This document shows positions 25,891-33,746 of a stretch of 64,000 nucleotides of DNA, piece after piece. This stretch comes from Paenibacillus phytorum (GTDB lineage Bacteria > Bacillota > Bacilli > Paenibacillales > NBRC-103111). Made by a program: the position numbers and the translations under genes. Positions within the stretch are counted from its first letter, which is position 1. Every line of letters begins with the position of its first letter. The notes beneath the pieces are model-generated. The model saw nothing but the letters and a program-made list of their open reading frames with translations, was not told the origin of the DNA and did not search any database. Where the stretch lies: positions 1-64,000 of the forward strand of contig NZ_WHOA01000091.1 of the NCBI RefSeq assembly GCF_013141715.1, in the 5' to 3' direction.

Positions 25891-27417
25891 TTAGCGCACC
25901 CACTCATATAAAATAATGCGGCCATACGCCGGGTCAAATAAAGCGTCCGACTTAAACTCAGCAAGCTGCTTAACATGCTCCTTCACCGATTTGCCTTGCT
26001 GCTCAAAGCCTTGAACGACATGATCGGTTAGCAGCACTCGCCGCTCGGGATTCGCCCCAGCCAATACTTGAAAGTACCCATACGTATAGATGCGCTCATG
26101 ATCGTAGTCGGCTTGCAAGTACTGCAGGACTCTCGTTTCTTCCCATGTAAACAGCAGGAGAGGCTCTTGCAAGCTGCTTACATAGTCATGAAGCTGATAA
26201 ACCGCCGGCTCTTCCAAGGCCTGCCGTTTCTGAAGTTGAGCCCCGTAGACGACTTGAATGGAAATGAGGCTAATGAGAAGGGCGTATAGGATCGTTGGCG
26301 CTATTCTCAATAGACGTATCCCATGCGTGGATGTCCTTAATCCCTCTGCCGTCCGAATGATAAAAACAAACATAAGAAGCAACATCGGGGCAACGACAGG
26401 AACGATATGACGCGGTTTCTCAATGTTTTGACCAAAAAGTGCCCAAAGGGTGTACAAAACGGCACACCCAACGAGCCAGAAGATATAACGGCGATTCTCA
26501 TTGCCCTGCACACTTGTAGGAACGAATCTCCGACCGATAACCGCTGCAGCAACCATAATAACAAGCCAAATGCCAATGAGAATGGAACCGCCTAGCAGGG
26601 CTGATCCCAGTAAATTGTGTCCAATGAGCTGGTAGATTCTTTCTCCAAGCGGCATCGGGGTAGAGATAATGCCGCCGCCCCATTCGGAGAAGTGCCCTTC
26701 AACGAAAGCTACAGAAAGCTTCCAGAAGCCGGTTAGGGTTCCTTCGGAAAGAACCAACCCCGCTATCCAAAGCAGTTGAAACAACAGCGCAGCCAAAGCC
26801 GAGCACCCCAGTCTCAGCCATCTCCGCCAACCGCCCGCACTGTGCTGCCAAATTCCGTACCAGAGCGGCACTAGCGCTAGACCGTATGGAAAGAAGGATA
26901 GGCGTGTACCCATAAGGAAGCCGAACATCAACAGTGCTAGACCATGACGAAGCATTGAACCTGGACGATCCATCGCAAAGCGGATACTCCAAAGAAACCA
27001 CCACAATAAGGCCATACCCGCACACTCCGACATGGGACGTGAGGACATGAGCCAAATGTAGGGGCTGCTTAACACGAGCGCAGGCAGTAAAAGACTCTTC
27101 ATGCCGCTTCCTGTCAGACGATTTGCCAGTAAAAACATCGGAAGCGCGGAGCTTAAGGCTGCTAGGGTATTGAAGACAGATAAAGCTTTAACGGGATTAT
27201 TCATCCACTGGTTAATAAACCATCCGCCTAGAATATAATACGGATAACCCGGAAAATGAGGCTGCATGGCGAGCAAATCATACCTATGTAGTGCCAATGT
27301 GAAATCGACCTCGTCCCACGTTCGAGCAAAGGGGCTGGCGTAAACAATACTTAGGCACGTCACTCCAGCAATAACAGCAGCTGCGAACAGCGCCAACCAT
27401 ACTGTGTTGAGTCTCAT
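25891..27417 (-). CDS. GT-C type membrane glycosyltransferase (PMT/ArnT-like)
   Basis: A 508-residue polytopic membrane protein with about ten helices. The first external loop carries the acidic motif TWDEVDFTLALHRYD followed by PHFPGYPYYI, typical of GT39/GT83-like enzymes that use polyprenyl-phosphate sugars. It would transfer a sugar outside the membrane to a lipid, polymer or protein. Its start overlaps the stop of the upstream GT2 gene by 4 bp, implying coupled translation. The GT2 next door could make the lipid-linked donor. The acceptor is unknown. Confidence 0.82.
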   Translation of the reverse strand: MRLNTVWLALFAAAVIAGVTCLSIVYASPFARTWDEVDFTLALHRYDLLAMQPHFPGYPYYILGGWFINQWMNNPVKALSVFNTLAALSSALPMFLLANRLTGSGMKSLLLPALVLSSPYIWLMSSRPMSECAGMALLWWFLWSIRFAMDRPGSMLRHGLALLMFGFLMGTRLSFFPYGLALVPLWYGIWQHSAGGWRRWLRLGCSALAALLFQLLWIAGLVLSEGTLTGFWKLSVAFVEGHFSEWGGGIISTPMPLGERIYQLIGHNLLGSALLGGSILIGIWLVIMVAAAVIGRRFVPTSVQGNENRRYIFWLVGCAVLYTLWALFGQNIEKPRHIVPVVAPMLLLMFVFIIRTAEGLRTSTHGIRLLRIAPTILYALLISLISIQVVYGAQLQKRQALEEPAVYQLHDYVSSLQEPLLLFTWEETRVLQYLQADYDHERIYTYGYFQVLAGANPERRVLLTDHVVQGFEQQGKSVKEHVKQLAEFKSDALFDPAYGRIILYEWVR

Positions 27418-28160
27418 ACGCCCGCATCATCTCGATTCGTCTGTGGATTCACATTGCGTTTGGAGACAGGGCGTCTCATTTCTTTATAGATCGCTGGAAG
27501 AACGGAGGTTACATATTGTCTGAATTTGATGAAGGATTGCCCTTTCGTACGCACTTGATAGGTGATCGGAATCTCCTCCAAACGATACCCTTGGCGAACC
27601 AGATTCAACGTGAGCACCTGGGCATAGTTATAATCGTGGACAATAACGGCATTCTCCATCGCATCGCGGGAAAACCCGCGCATCCCGGATTGGCCGTCAT
27701 AAATCCATCTGCGCAGCAGGATCGCCTGCAGCAGTGTGAACGTATAGTTGCCTAAGCGGCGATGCAGCTTCATGCCTTGAATTTGCCCTTTGAAGCGTGA
27801 GCCGAAGGTGTAATCCGCGCTCCCGGCGATGATGGGTGCAAGGACATCGGGAATCTGTTCCGGCGGATACTCATTATCCGCATCAATCATGATACCAATG
27901 TCGGCGCCTAGCAGGCAGCATTGCTTCAGCCCTTCACGAACGGCAGCGCCGAGCCCTTTATTATGCGGGAACGACACGATATGGTTGGCTCCCGCTGCCT
28001 TCGCTACGACGACCGTACGGTCTTTGGAGCCGTCGTCGATGACGAGCACCTCCACCTCAAACTGGGGGTGGAAAGCTCTCGGCACGCGAGCAATAACCCC
28101 GCTGATATTCTCTTCTTCGTTATGCGCAGGCATGAAAACGATGATTTTCTTCTTAGTCAT
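27414..28160 (-). CDS. GT2 glycosyltransferase (dolichol-phosphate-mannose-synthase-like)
   Basis: A 248-residue family 2 glycosyltransferase with the usual opening IIVFMPAHNEEENISGVI, DDGSKDRT near residue 42, and the DXD site in MIDADNEYPPEQ near residue 91. It lacks C-terminal membrane helices, like Dpm1-type enzymes. It probably charges undecaprenyl phosphate with a sugar in the cytosol for use by the membrane GT-C enzyme encoded just downstream. The gene overlaps both neighbours (8 bp and 4 bp). Confidence 0.88.
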   Translation of the reverse strand: MTKKKIIVFMPAHNEEENISGVIARVPRAFHPQFEVEVLVIDDGSKDRTVVVAKAAGANHIVSFPHNKGLGAAVREGLKQCCLLGADIGIMIDADNEYPPEQIPDVLAPIIAGSADYTFGSRFKGQIQGMKLHRRLGNYTFTLLQAILLRRWIYDGQSGMRGFSRDAMENAVIVHDYNYAQVLTLNLVRQGYRLEEIPITYQVRTKGQSFIKFRQYVTSVLPAIYKEMRRPVSKRNVNPQTNRDDAGV

Positions 28161-29613
28161 GATGCTTGATTGCCTCCGTTAGGACGGGTCCGCGACTATG
28201 GCTCGGGAATGGAGCTCCCAGTAGATAAGCTAGGGTCGGAGCCATGGATACAAGGGAATGCTTTTCATCAATGCGACGGCCGGCCTCTATGGCCCCACCA
28301 TGCAGGAAGAAAGGCACATAACGCTCACCCTCATCCAAATGGCCATGACCGCCAATACCATCAGCCTGCCCGTGATCGGCACATATGATAAGTGTCGTAT
28401 TCTCCATCATGCCACGCTCTTCAAGCCAGCCGACGAATTCTTCAATTAATTTATCGGCTTCTGCGATTTTTTGCGTATAATCGTCATATAAAACGCCTCG
28501 GCTGTGACCCGTTTGGTCAACACCAATCAATTGGGCAACGAGTAAATCCGGGTTTTGTTCGGCCATGATCTTCTTCGCCCGTTCGATAATATTACGATCT
28601 GCAACATCGTTATGCATCACAGCGGTCACACTCTCAACATCGTCTCCCATGGAGTCGATTAAGTGCGCTATGCCGAGCAGACGTCCTTTTTTCCCAACCT
28701 TACGCAGCGAATCAAAAATACTTTCAACCCGAATACCCAGCCTCCAAACCATATTGGAGCGAATACCGTGCTCGCGCGGGTAAGTACCTGTAAACATCGA
28801 AGAGAAACATACCACGGTACGTGCAGGATACACGGTTTCCATTTGGGCATATTCCGTGCCTTCTGCTCGCAGTTTCTTCATAAATGGTGCGTCGGCTTCT
28901 TCAAAGCGCTCTTTGCGCATCCCGTCCACGACAATCACAATGACCTTCTTGTTCAGCGCTTGTCCACCTGCTTGTACACCGCTTGAATCGCGTGTGTACG
29001 TAGGGATTTCGGCTGGTTTCCAGTCAAACAAATAACGGTGGAGAATAAAGCTGTATATCAGCAATCCGCCCGCAAATAGAAGCCCCGTACCCACATCAGC
29101 GGAAACGCCAGTCTCAAATTGACGGTAATAATGATTCCATACGAAAAGCAGCAGCAAAAACTTAGGCATCTGCTCCTGCGCATTTCCGCTAGTTGAGTCA
29201 CTATTTTTCAGAACAAGCTTCCAGAACCGTGTGAAATTCCACCAAGTCGTCCCAATTCTCAGATGATAGTAAAAAGTGCCCCAGAAATACACCGTAAAAA
29301 AGTAGAACAACCCAAGCGCTAGCAAATACAGCGAGAAATCAGACCGCTCCCAAATCAGCAGCGCAGCAATTAACGGCATCCATAAATAATTTCGCAAAAA
29401 AAGCGGAAAATCAAAGCAATAATACAGCACAAAAAGAGGGAGGGTCACAAGCAGCCCCAAACCAGCGGCACTCCAAAAGCTAGGATCGGACCAAACGCCG
29501 ATATGATAGAGCAGAAAGACACCCACAACGAAAATCGGGGTAAACGGTTTTCCCTCATTTAGCAAATTCCAGCAGCGAGCTGCGACTATTTCAAACGATG
29601 AAGCTTTTTTCAT
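28153..29613 (-). CDS. Membrane-bound phosphodiesterase/alkaline-phosphatase-superfamily enzyme
   Basis: A 486-residue protein. The first ~200 residues contain about six hydrophobic helices. The rest is a type I phosphodiesterase/nucleotide pyrophosphatase domain: metal Asp in VIVVDGMRKERF, nucleophile region YPARTVVCFSSMFTGTYPREHGI (Thr), and DHGQADGIGGHGH toward the end. It probably cuts or transfers a phosphodiester head group outside the membrane. The start at 29613 lies one base after the upstream stop, with GGAAGG in the preceding gene's end. Position within a glycan/lipid operon suggests a lipid- or polymer-linked substrate. Confidence 0.82.
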   Translation of the reverse strand: MKKASSFEIVAARCWNLLNEGKPFTPIFVVGVFLLYHIGVWSDPSFWSAAGLGLLVTLPLFVLYYCFDFPLFLRNYLWMPLIAALLIWERSDFSLYLLALGLFYFFTVYFWGTFYYHLRIGTTWWNFTRFWKLVLKNSDSTSGNAQEQMPKFLLLLFVWNHYYRQFETGVSADVGTGLLFAGGLLIYSFILHRYLFDWKPAEIPTYTRDSSGVQAGGQALNKKVIVIVVDGMRKERFEEADAPFMKKLRAEGTEYAQMETVYPARTVVCFSSMFTGTYPREHGIRSNMVWRLGIRVESIFDSLRKVGKKGRLLGIAHLIDSMGDDVESVTAVMHNDVADRNIIERAKKIMAEQNPDLLVAQLIGVDQTGHSRGVLYDDYTQKIAEADKLIEEFVGWLEERGMMENTTLIICADHGQADGIGGHGHLDEGERYVPFFLHGGAIEAGRRIDEKHSLVSMAPTLAYLLGAPFPSHSRGPVLTEAIKHHD

Positions 29614-29614
29614 T

Positions 29615-30583
29615 TTAATCATCCTTCCGTGCGTTGCCATTCAATGATGGTTTTTTGTGACTCGTAAGCCGCCCAATCCAGGTTTTCATCTCGCGCCAAC
29701 GTAAGGGCATTCGCACAAGTGAATAGACCCCTAGCGTATAAGCAAATAGAAATTTAAAGGTATGCGACACAAGTGCCGCTCTATAAGCATCCTTACCATC
29801 AACACCTAGCAAGACAAGTGACCCGCTCATTGTACTCTCATAGGTACCTATCCCACCTGGGGTAATATGAAAAATTTGTCCAGCAATCGTCATACTATTC
29901 GCCCAAACAAGCGAGATTGTCCCAAGCTGCAAGCCGATCATGCGTGCAACAGCAAAGATAACACCAGCTTCTAAGATCCAGCTTAGAGCAATTAAGCCTA
30001 TAATGACAATCCCTTTGCCAGAAAGCATTTTTAGATGAAAATATGCCGAATGCTTCGCTATGAACGGAATTTTGCGAATCACAGGCAAGTAATGCGCTGT
30101 TGCGAGAATCAACGTTCCCCCAGCCAGCACCGTCACCCATATCCAAGAAGAGGGTAGTCCTAACCTTACGATGCCGATTCCCCCAATGCCAGCAAGCACT
30201 AACATATCAAGCAATCGCATGACCGCAACGGAATGGAACGCCTCCTCCCACGATTTTCCCCCTTGCTTCATATATAAGCCAGCACGAACGCCATCTCCCG
30301 CTTTCACCGGAAGTACATGATTGACGAGCAAGCTATAGCTAATGGCATGAAAATAGATGCTGAATCGCACTTCGGGTCCTGCGTAAATTCGCCAAGCTGC
30401 AGCCTTTAGGAGGAAGGAGAGCAGGTAGATGACGAACATGAAAACCAACCATTGCGGTTGATGGAAAAGCAGCCCCACATCACGAAGCCACTCCTTCGAA
30501 TCGAACCATTGCCATGTTAAAAAAATAGAACAAACGATCAAAAGAATCGCCATGAAACGAACAACTTGTTTCTTCGTTAGCAT
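29615..30583 (-). CDS. Lysylphosphatidylglycerol-synthase-TM-like (UPF0104/YbhN) membrane protein
   Basis: A 322-residue protein with about eight transmembrane helices and the family's features, including LPVKAGDGVRAGLYMKQGG and the TPGGIGTYESTMSGSL stretch near the C-terminus (usual form PGGxGxxE). Members are thought to be lipid flippases or lipid-transfer membrane proteins. It is the first gene of a four-gene overlapping operon (flippase-like, phosphodiesterase, GT2, GT-C), behind a promoter with a Fur-like box. A role in moving a glycolipid intermediate is inferred from context. Confidence 0.82.
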   Translation of the reverse strand: MLTKKQVVRFMAILLIVCSIFLTWQWFDSKEWLRDVGLLFHQPQWLVFMFVIYLLSFLLKAAAWRIYAGPEVRFSIYFHAISYSLLVNHVLPVKAGDGVRAGLYMKQGGKSWEEAFHSVAVMRLLDMLVLAGIGGIGIVRLGLPSSWIWVTVLAGGTLILATAHYLPVIRKIPFIAKHSAYFHLKMLSGKGIVIIGLIALSWILEAGVIFAVARMIGLQLGTISLVWANSMTIAGQIFHITPGGIGTYESTMSGSLVLLGVDGKDAYRAALVSHTFKFLFAYTLGVYSLVRMPLRWREMKTWIGRLTSHKKPSLNGNARKDD

Positions 30584-30634
30584 ATTTGTTGTGACCTTCT
30601 TTTAGTTAAGGGGTACCTCAAACTATTTTAATGT

Positions 30635-30682
30635 GAGAATGAGAATCATGGTCAGTATAGGCGGTTTAGGGGGTTACGTCAA
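30635..30682 (-). promoter_or_regulatory. Promoter with Fur-like box for the glycan/lipid operon
   Basis: On the minus strand: -35 TTGACG (30682-30677), 17-bp spacer, -10 TATACT (30659-30654). Immediately after the -10 (covering the probable start point) lies GAGAATGAGAATCATGGTC (30635-30653, plus strand), which matches 15 of 19 positions of the Fur consensus. The promoter is convincing; the Fur assignment is moderate. Confidence 0.7.
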
Positions 30683-30861
30683 CCTAATCTTACTCTTTTA
30701 GATAACGAACAAATCACCTTGCGGGTGAATAATCATGCAGAGCAAGACTGACGATCGGACAGAATGACTATAGCGATTCTTTATCCGCATTGTCCTTATA
30801 TGTTTTGTTATCATGTTTATAAGGAACCATGATGGATTTATTCGAAAGAGAGTGAAGATAA

Positions 30862-31653
30862 ATTATAAATGAAACAATCTATGTCAGCAGGCTTCGAGCA
30901 GCTGGTTGTGTTTTCGCCGAAGAGGAAGCCCGGTTACTCGCCTCAGCAGCCCAGACGTCGGATGATCTCATCACCATGGTGGATCGTCGAATCGCCGGTT
31001 TGCCTCTCGAACACGTCATCGGATGGGCGGAATTTTGCGGTCTCAAGATAGCCGTGGATCCAGGAGTCTTCGTTCCTCGCCACCGCACAGAATTTCTCGT
31101 TCGCCAAGCCGCAGCCCTCGCACAGTCAGGAGCCGTAGTGGTCGACCTGTGCTGCGGCTCGGGAGCGGTGGGCACAGCACTAGCTGCCGTCTTAGAACGG
31201 ATCGAGTTGTACGCCACCGACATCGCCCCAGCCGCAGTACGGTGTGCCCGCCGCAACATCACTCCCGCTAGTGGTCACGTATATGAAGGTGACCTCTACG
31301 AGCCGCTGCCCGCCTTTCTGCAAGGCCGCGTCGACATCTTGGTCGCCAACGCACCTTACGTCCCCACCGAGGCGATCAGGTTGCTGCCTCCAGAGGCCCG
31401 AATTCACGAATCGTTGGTGGCGCTCGACGGGGGCGCAGATGGGCTTAACGTCCAGCGCCGGGTGGCGGCTGCAGCGCCAATCTGGCTGGCACCGGGCGGC
31501 CATCTTCTGGTCGAGACTAGCCAGCGGCAGGCGTCGCAGACAGCCCAAATTTTCGTTAGCAATGGGCTGATCCCGCAGGTGGCCAGATTAGATGAACTGG
31601 ACGCCACAGTCGTAATAGGAACCAGGCCCGGCCTGTCCGCAAACGAAAGGTGA
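30862..31653 (+). CDS. Putative N5-glutamine methyltransferase (PrmC/HemK-like), abnormal start
   Basis: A Rossmann methyltransferase with SAM motif VVDLCCGSGAVGTAL and NAPYVP at the place of the NPPY motif. The conserved N-terminal helices (RLRAAGCVFAEEEARLLASAAQ then VDRRIAGLPLEHVIGWAEFCGL) are in frame but have no ATG, GTG or TTG start. In-frame stops lie at 30853 and 30859, leaving only ATT/ATA/ATC codons, or the internal ATG at 30976, which loses about 38 residues. The ATT at 30862 gives 263 residues. Base composition is clearly GC-richer than the neighbours and the sequence style is actinobacterial, suggesting transfer. It may be a gene decaying at its 5' end. Confidence 0.65.
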   Translation: MINETIYVSRLRAAGCVFAEEEARLLASAAQTSDDLITMVDRRIAGLPLEHVIGWAEFCGLKIAVDPGVFVPRHRTEFLVRQAAALAQSGAVVVDLCCGSGAVGTALAAVLERIELYATDIAPAAVRCARRNITPASGHVYEGDLYEPLPAFLQGRVDILVANAPYVPTEAIRLLPPEARIHESLVALDGGADGLNVQRRVAAAAPIWLAPGGHLLVETSQRQASQTAQIFVSNGLIPQVARLDELDATVVIGTRPGLSANER

Positions 31654-31685
31654 ACCCTGCTTGGCAGAGCAGCCAGTAGTAAATA

Positions 31686-31732
31686 AAAACCCAGTCTAAC
31701 ACTTTATTTTGGTGTTTTGACTGGGTTTTTGT
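31686..31732 (+). terminator. Terminator after the methyltransferase gene
   Basis: The stem AAAACCCAGTC / GACTGGGTTTT is followed by further T residues. It isolates the methyltransferase from the sugar transport genes downstream. Confidence 0.88.
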
Positions 31733-31765
31733 TTATTAATTCTCCGAACAATTTGTTCGATTGTG

Positions 31766-31818
31766 AATGAATTGTGTTCATTACTCTCATTTTTCGGGTG
31801 GGCAATACCTTTTATACT
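31766..31818 (+). promoter_or_regulatory. Activator element and promoter of the sugar permease operon
   Basis: The 23-bp stretch at 31773-31795 (TGTGTTCATTACTCTC, then ATTTTTC) recurs with one change at 37151-37173 ahead of the binding-protein gene. A -10 box TATACT lies at 31813-31818; the -35 position (T-rich) is poor, as in activator-dependent promoters. An AATGAA-N5-TTCATT dyad spans 31766-31782. The likely binder is the YesN-type regulator encoded at 35485-37101. Confidence 0.75.
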
Positions 31819-31858
31819 ACATATAAAGGTGTTATTGAAATGAAAGGCGGTTATCCCG

Positions 31859-32821
31859 ATGAAGCCCGAAACTAGATTGGCTCCCCAAAAGCTTTCTTCA
31901 CGCAAAATAACAACGGCATTCACCCTGAAAGGACGCTGGGAATCGCCCATAGCTGGGTATCTTTTTATTTCCCCGTGGTTACTTGGATTTCTGCTGTTAA
32001 CCTTATGGCCGATGGTTCAATCGATGTATTACTCTTTCACGAAATATACGTTGTTAGATGCGCCAGAGTGGATTGGCCTAAGAAACTATGAGCGTATTTT
32101 TGCAGACGATGAAATGTTTCGTCAATCATTGAAAATAACGATTCTTTTCGTCGTTTTATCCGTGCCAATCAAACTCTTCAGCGCCTTAATGGTTGCGATG
32201 GTGCTTAACAAGAAAATAAAAGGGATTTCTGTTTATCGAACGTTCATCTACTTGCCTTCATTAATAGGGAGCAGCATTGCTGTAGCTATACTTTGGCAAA
32301 ATATTTTCGGTATTAACGGTTTTATCAATCGATTTTTAAGTTATTTCGGTATTGAGGGAATTAGTTGGATTAGCAATCCCAATACGGCATTAGGCACCTT
32401 AATTATTCTGGTTGCTTGGCAGTTTGGTTCTTCGATGGTTATTTTCCTAGCCGGATTAAAACAAATACCTGCCGAGTTATACGAGGCTTCTTCCGTGGAT
32501 GGGGCATCTAAAGTCAGACAGTTTTTTAGTATTACATTACCTATGCTGTCGCCTGTTCTGTTGTTTAATCTCGTGCTGCAGACAATCGGTTCCTTTCAAA
32601 TGTTTACCCAAGCCTTCATTATTACGAAAGGCGGACCTATTAACTCCACGTATATGTACGCGTTATACCTATATGATCGCGCTTTTTCTAGATATGAGAT
32701 GGGTTATGCTTCCGCTCTGGCATGGATACTCCTAGTGGTGATTGCGATCGTAACAGCTTTAATTTTCGCCTCATCCCGTTACTGGGTATTCTATGAAACA
32801 GAAGGAGGGAGAAGAAAATGA
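31859..32821 (+). CDS. Sugar ABC transporter permease (CUT1, MalF-like)
   Basis: A 320-residue inner-membrane permease with six to seven helices and the EAA loop (ELYEASSVDGASKVRQFFSITLPML), which contacts an ATPase. It imports a carbohydrate together with the second permease and the binding protein of this cluster. No ATPase gene is present, which is usual for CUT1 systems of Bacillota that share MsmX-type ATPases. Its stop overlaps the next start by 4 bp. The start has an AGGCGG-like site. Confidence 0.92.
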   Translation: MKPETRLAPQKLSSRKITTAFTLKGRWESPIAGYLFISPWLLGFLLLTLWPMVQSMYYSFTKYTLLDAPEWIGLRNYERIFADDEMFRQSLKITILFVVLSVPIKLFSALMVAMVLNKKIKGISVYRTFIYLPSLIGSSIAVAILWQNIFGINGFINRFLSYFGIEGISWISNPNTALGTLIILVAWQFGSSMVIFLAGLKQIPAELYEASSVDGASKVRQFFSITLPMLSPVLLFNLVLQTIGSFQMFTQAFIITKGGPINSTYMYALYLYDRAFSRYEMGYASALAWILLVVIAIVTALIFASSRYWVFYETEGGRRK

Positions 32822-33669
32822 GAAACCAGCTAATTGGCGCACGGACTTTTCGAACGCATTTCTTATTAGCACTGTTTAGTCTAGTCATGATATATCCCAT
32901 GTTATGGTGGGTAGGAGCTGCCTTTAAATCGAACGCGGAGATGAGCTCGCCCAGTTTCTTTCCTACGGAGTGGTTATGGAGTAACTTCAGCCAAGGGTGG
33001 GTCGCCATTCCTAAGTTTACCTTTACTCATTTTTATCTGAATACCTTTGAACTGATTGCAGGAGTTCTTGTAACGTCTATCATTTCCTGCAGCTTGGTGG
33101 CTTTTGGTTTCGCTCGATTGGATTTTCCGCTGAAAAATTTCTGGTTTTCCATTCTGATGGTCACCCTGATGCTGCCAAGTCAAGTGACACTTGTTCCCCA
33201 GTACATCATGTTTAATACTTGGGGTTGGGTCAATACGTATCTGCCTTTCTATGTTCCACATGCCCTTGCAGGCGGTATCGGAGGACCTTTCTTCATCTTC
33301 CTTTTGGTGCAGTTTATTCGCGGGATTCCGCGGGAGCTGGATGAATCGGCCAAAATGGACGGCTGCAGCTGGTTCGGTATTTACCTACGCATTGTGCTGC
33401 CCTTAACGAAGCCCGCACTCGTAACGGTCGCCATTTATTGTTTCCTTTGGAATTGGGACGATTTCTTCGGACACTTGCTGTATATCAATTCGGTGAGCAA
33501 ATACACCGTCGGTCTTGCCTTGAAGCTGTTCGTCGACAGCCAATCTGCGCTTCCGTGGGGACAATTACTTGCCATGTCGCTCGTTTCTATTATTCCATCA
33601 CTGATTCTCTTTTTTATGGCGCAGCGCCATTTTGTCGATGGCATTGCTTCAGGTGCAGTGAAAGGATAG
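32818..33669 (+). CDS. Sugar ABC transporter permease (CUT1, MalG-like)
   Basis: A 283-residue permease with six helices and the EAA loop (ELDESAKMDGCSWFGIYLRIVLPLTKP). It pairs with the preceding permease, whose gene overlaps it by 4 bp. The C-terminus ends with the family's FVDGIASGAVKG. The ribosome site GGAGGGAG lies at the end of the upstream gene. A modest hairpin terminator follows, separating transport from the kinase gene. Confidence 0.93.
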   Translation: MRNQLIGARTFRTHFLLALFSLVMIYPMLWWVGAAFKSNAEMSSPSFFPTEWLWSNFSQGWVAIPKFTFTHFYLNTFELIAGVLVTSIISCSLVAFGFARLDFPLKNFWFSILMVTLMLPSQVTLVPQYIMFNTWGWVNTYLPFYVPHALAGGIGGPFFIFLLVQFIRGIPRELDESAKMDGCSWFGIYLRIVLPLTKPALVTVAIYCFLWNWDDFFGHLLYINSVSKYTVGLALKLFVDSQSALPWGQLLAMSLVSIIPSLILFFMAQRHFVDGIASGAVKG

Positions 33670-33683
33670 AATAATATAATAAG

Positions 33684-33713
33684 AAAAAGGTTGCGCTACC
33701 GCAGCCTTTTTTC
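33684..33713 (+). terminator. Hairpin with T-run between permease and kinase genes
   Basis: AAAAAGGTTGCG / CGCAGCCTTTTTT, with one G-U pair. It is a likely partial terminator that lowers kinase and regulator expression relative to the permeases. Confidence 0.75.
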
Positions 33714-33746
33714 CACTTTTATGGAAGTAAATGAGGAGGAGCTGCT

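Noticed and set aside
30976..31653. Methyltransferase starting at the ATG at 30976 as the full gene
   Set aside because: Conserved N-terminal residues continue in frame upstream of this ATG, so it is probably internal, although it may be the only start used today.
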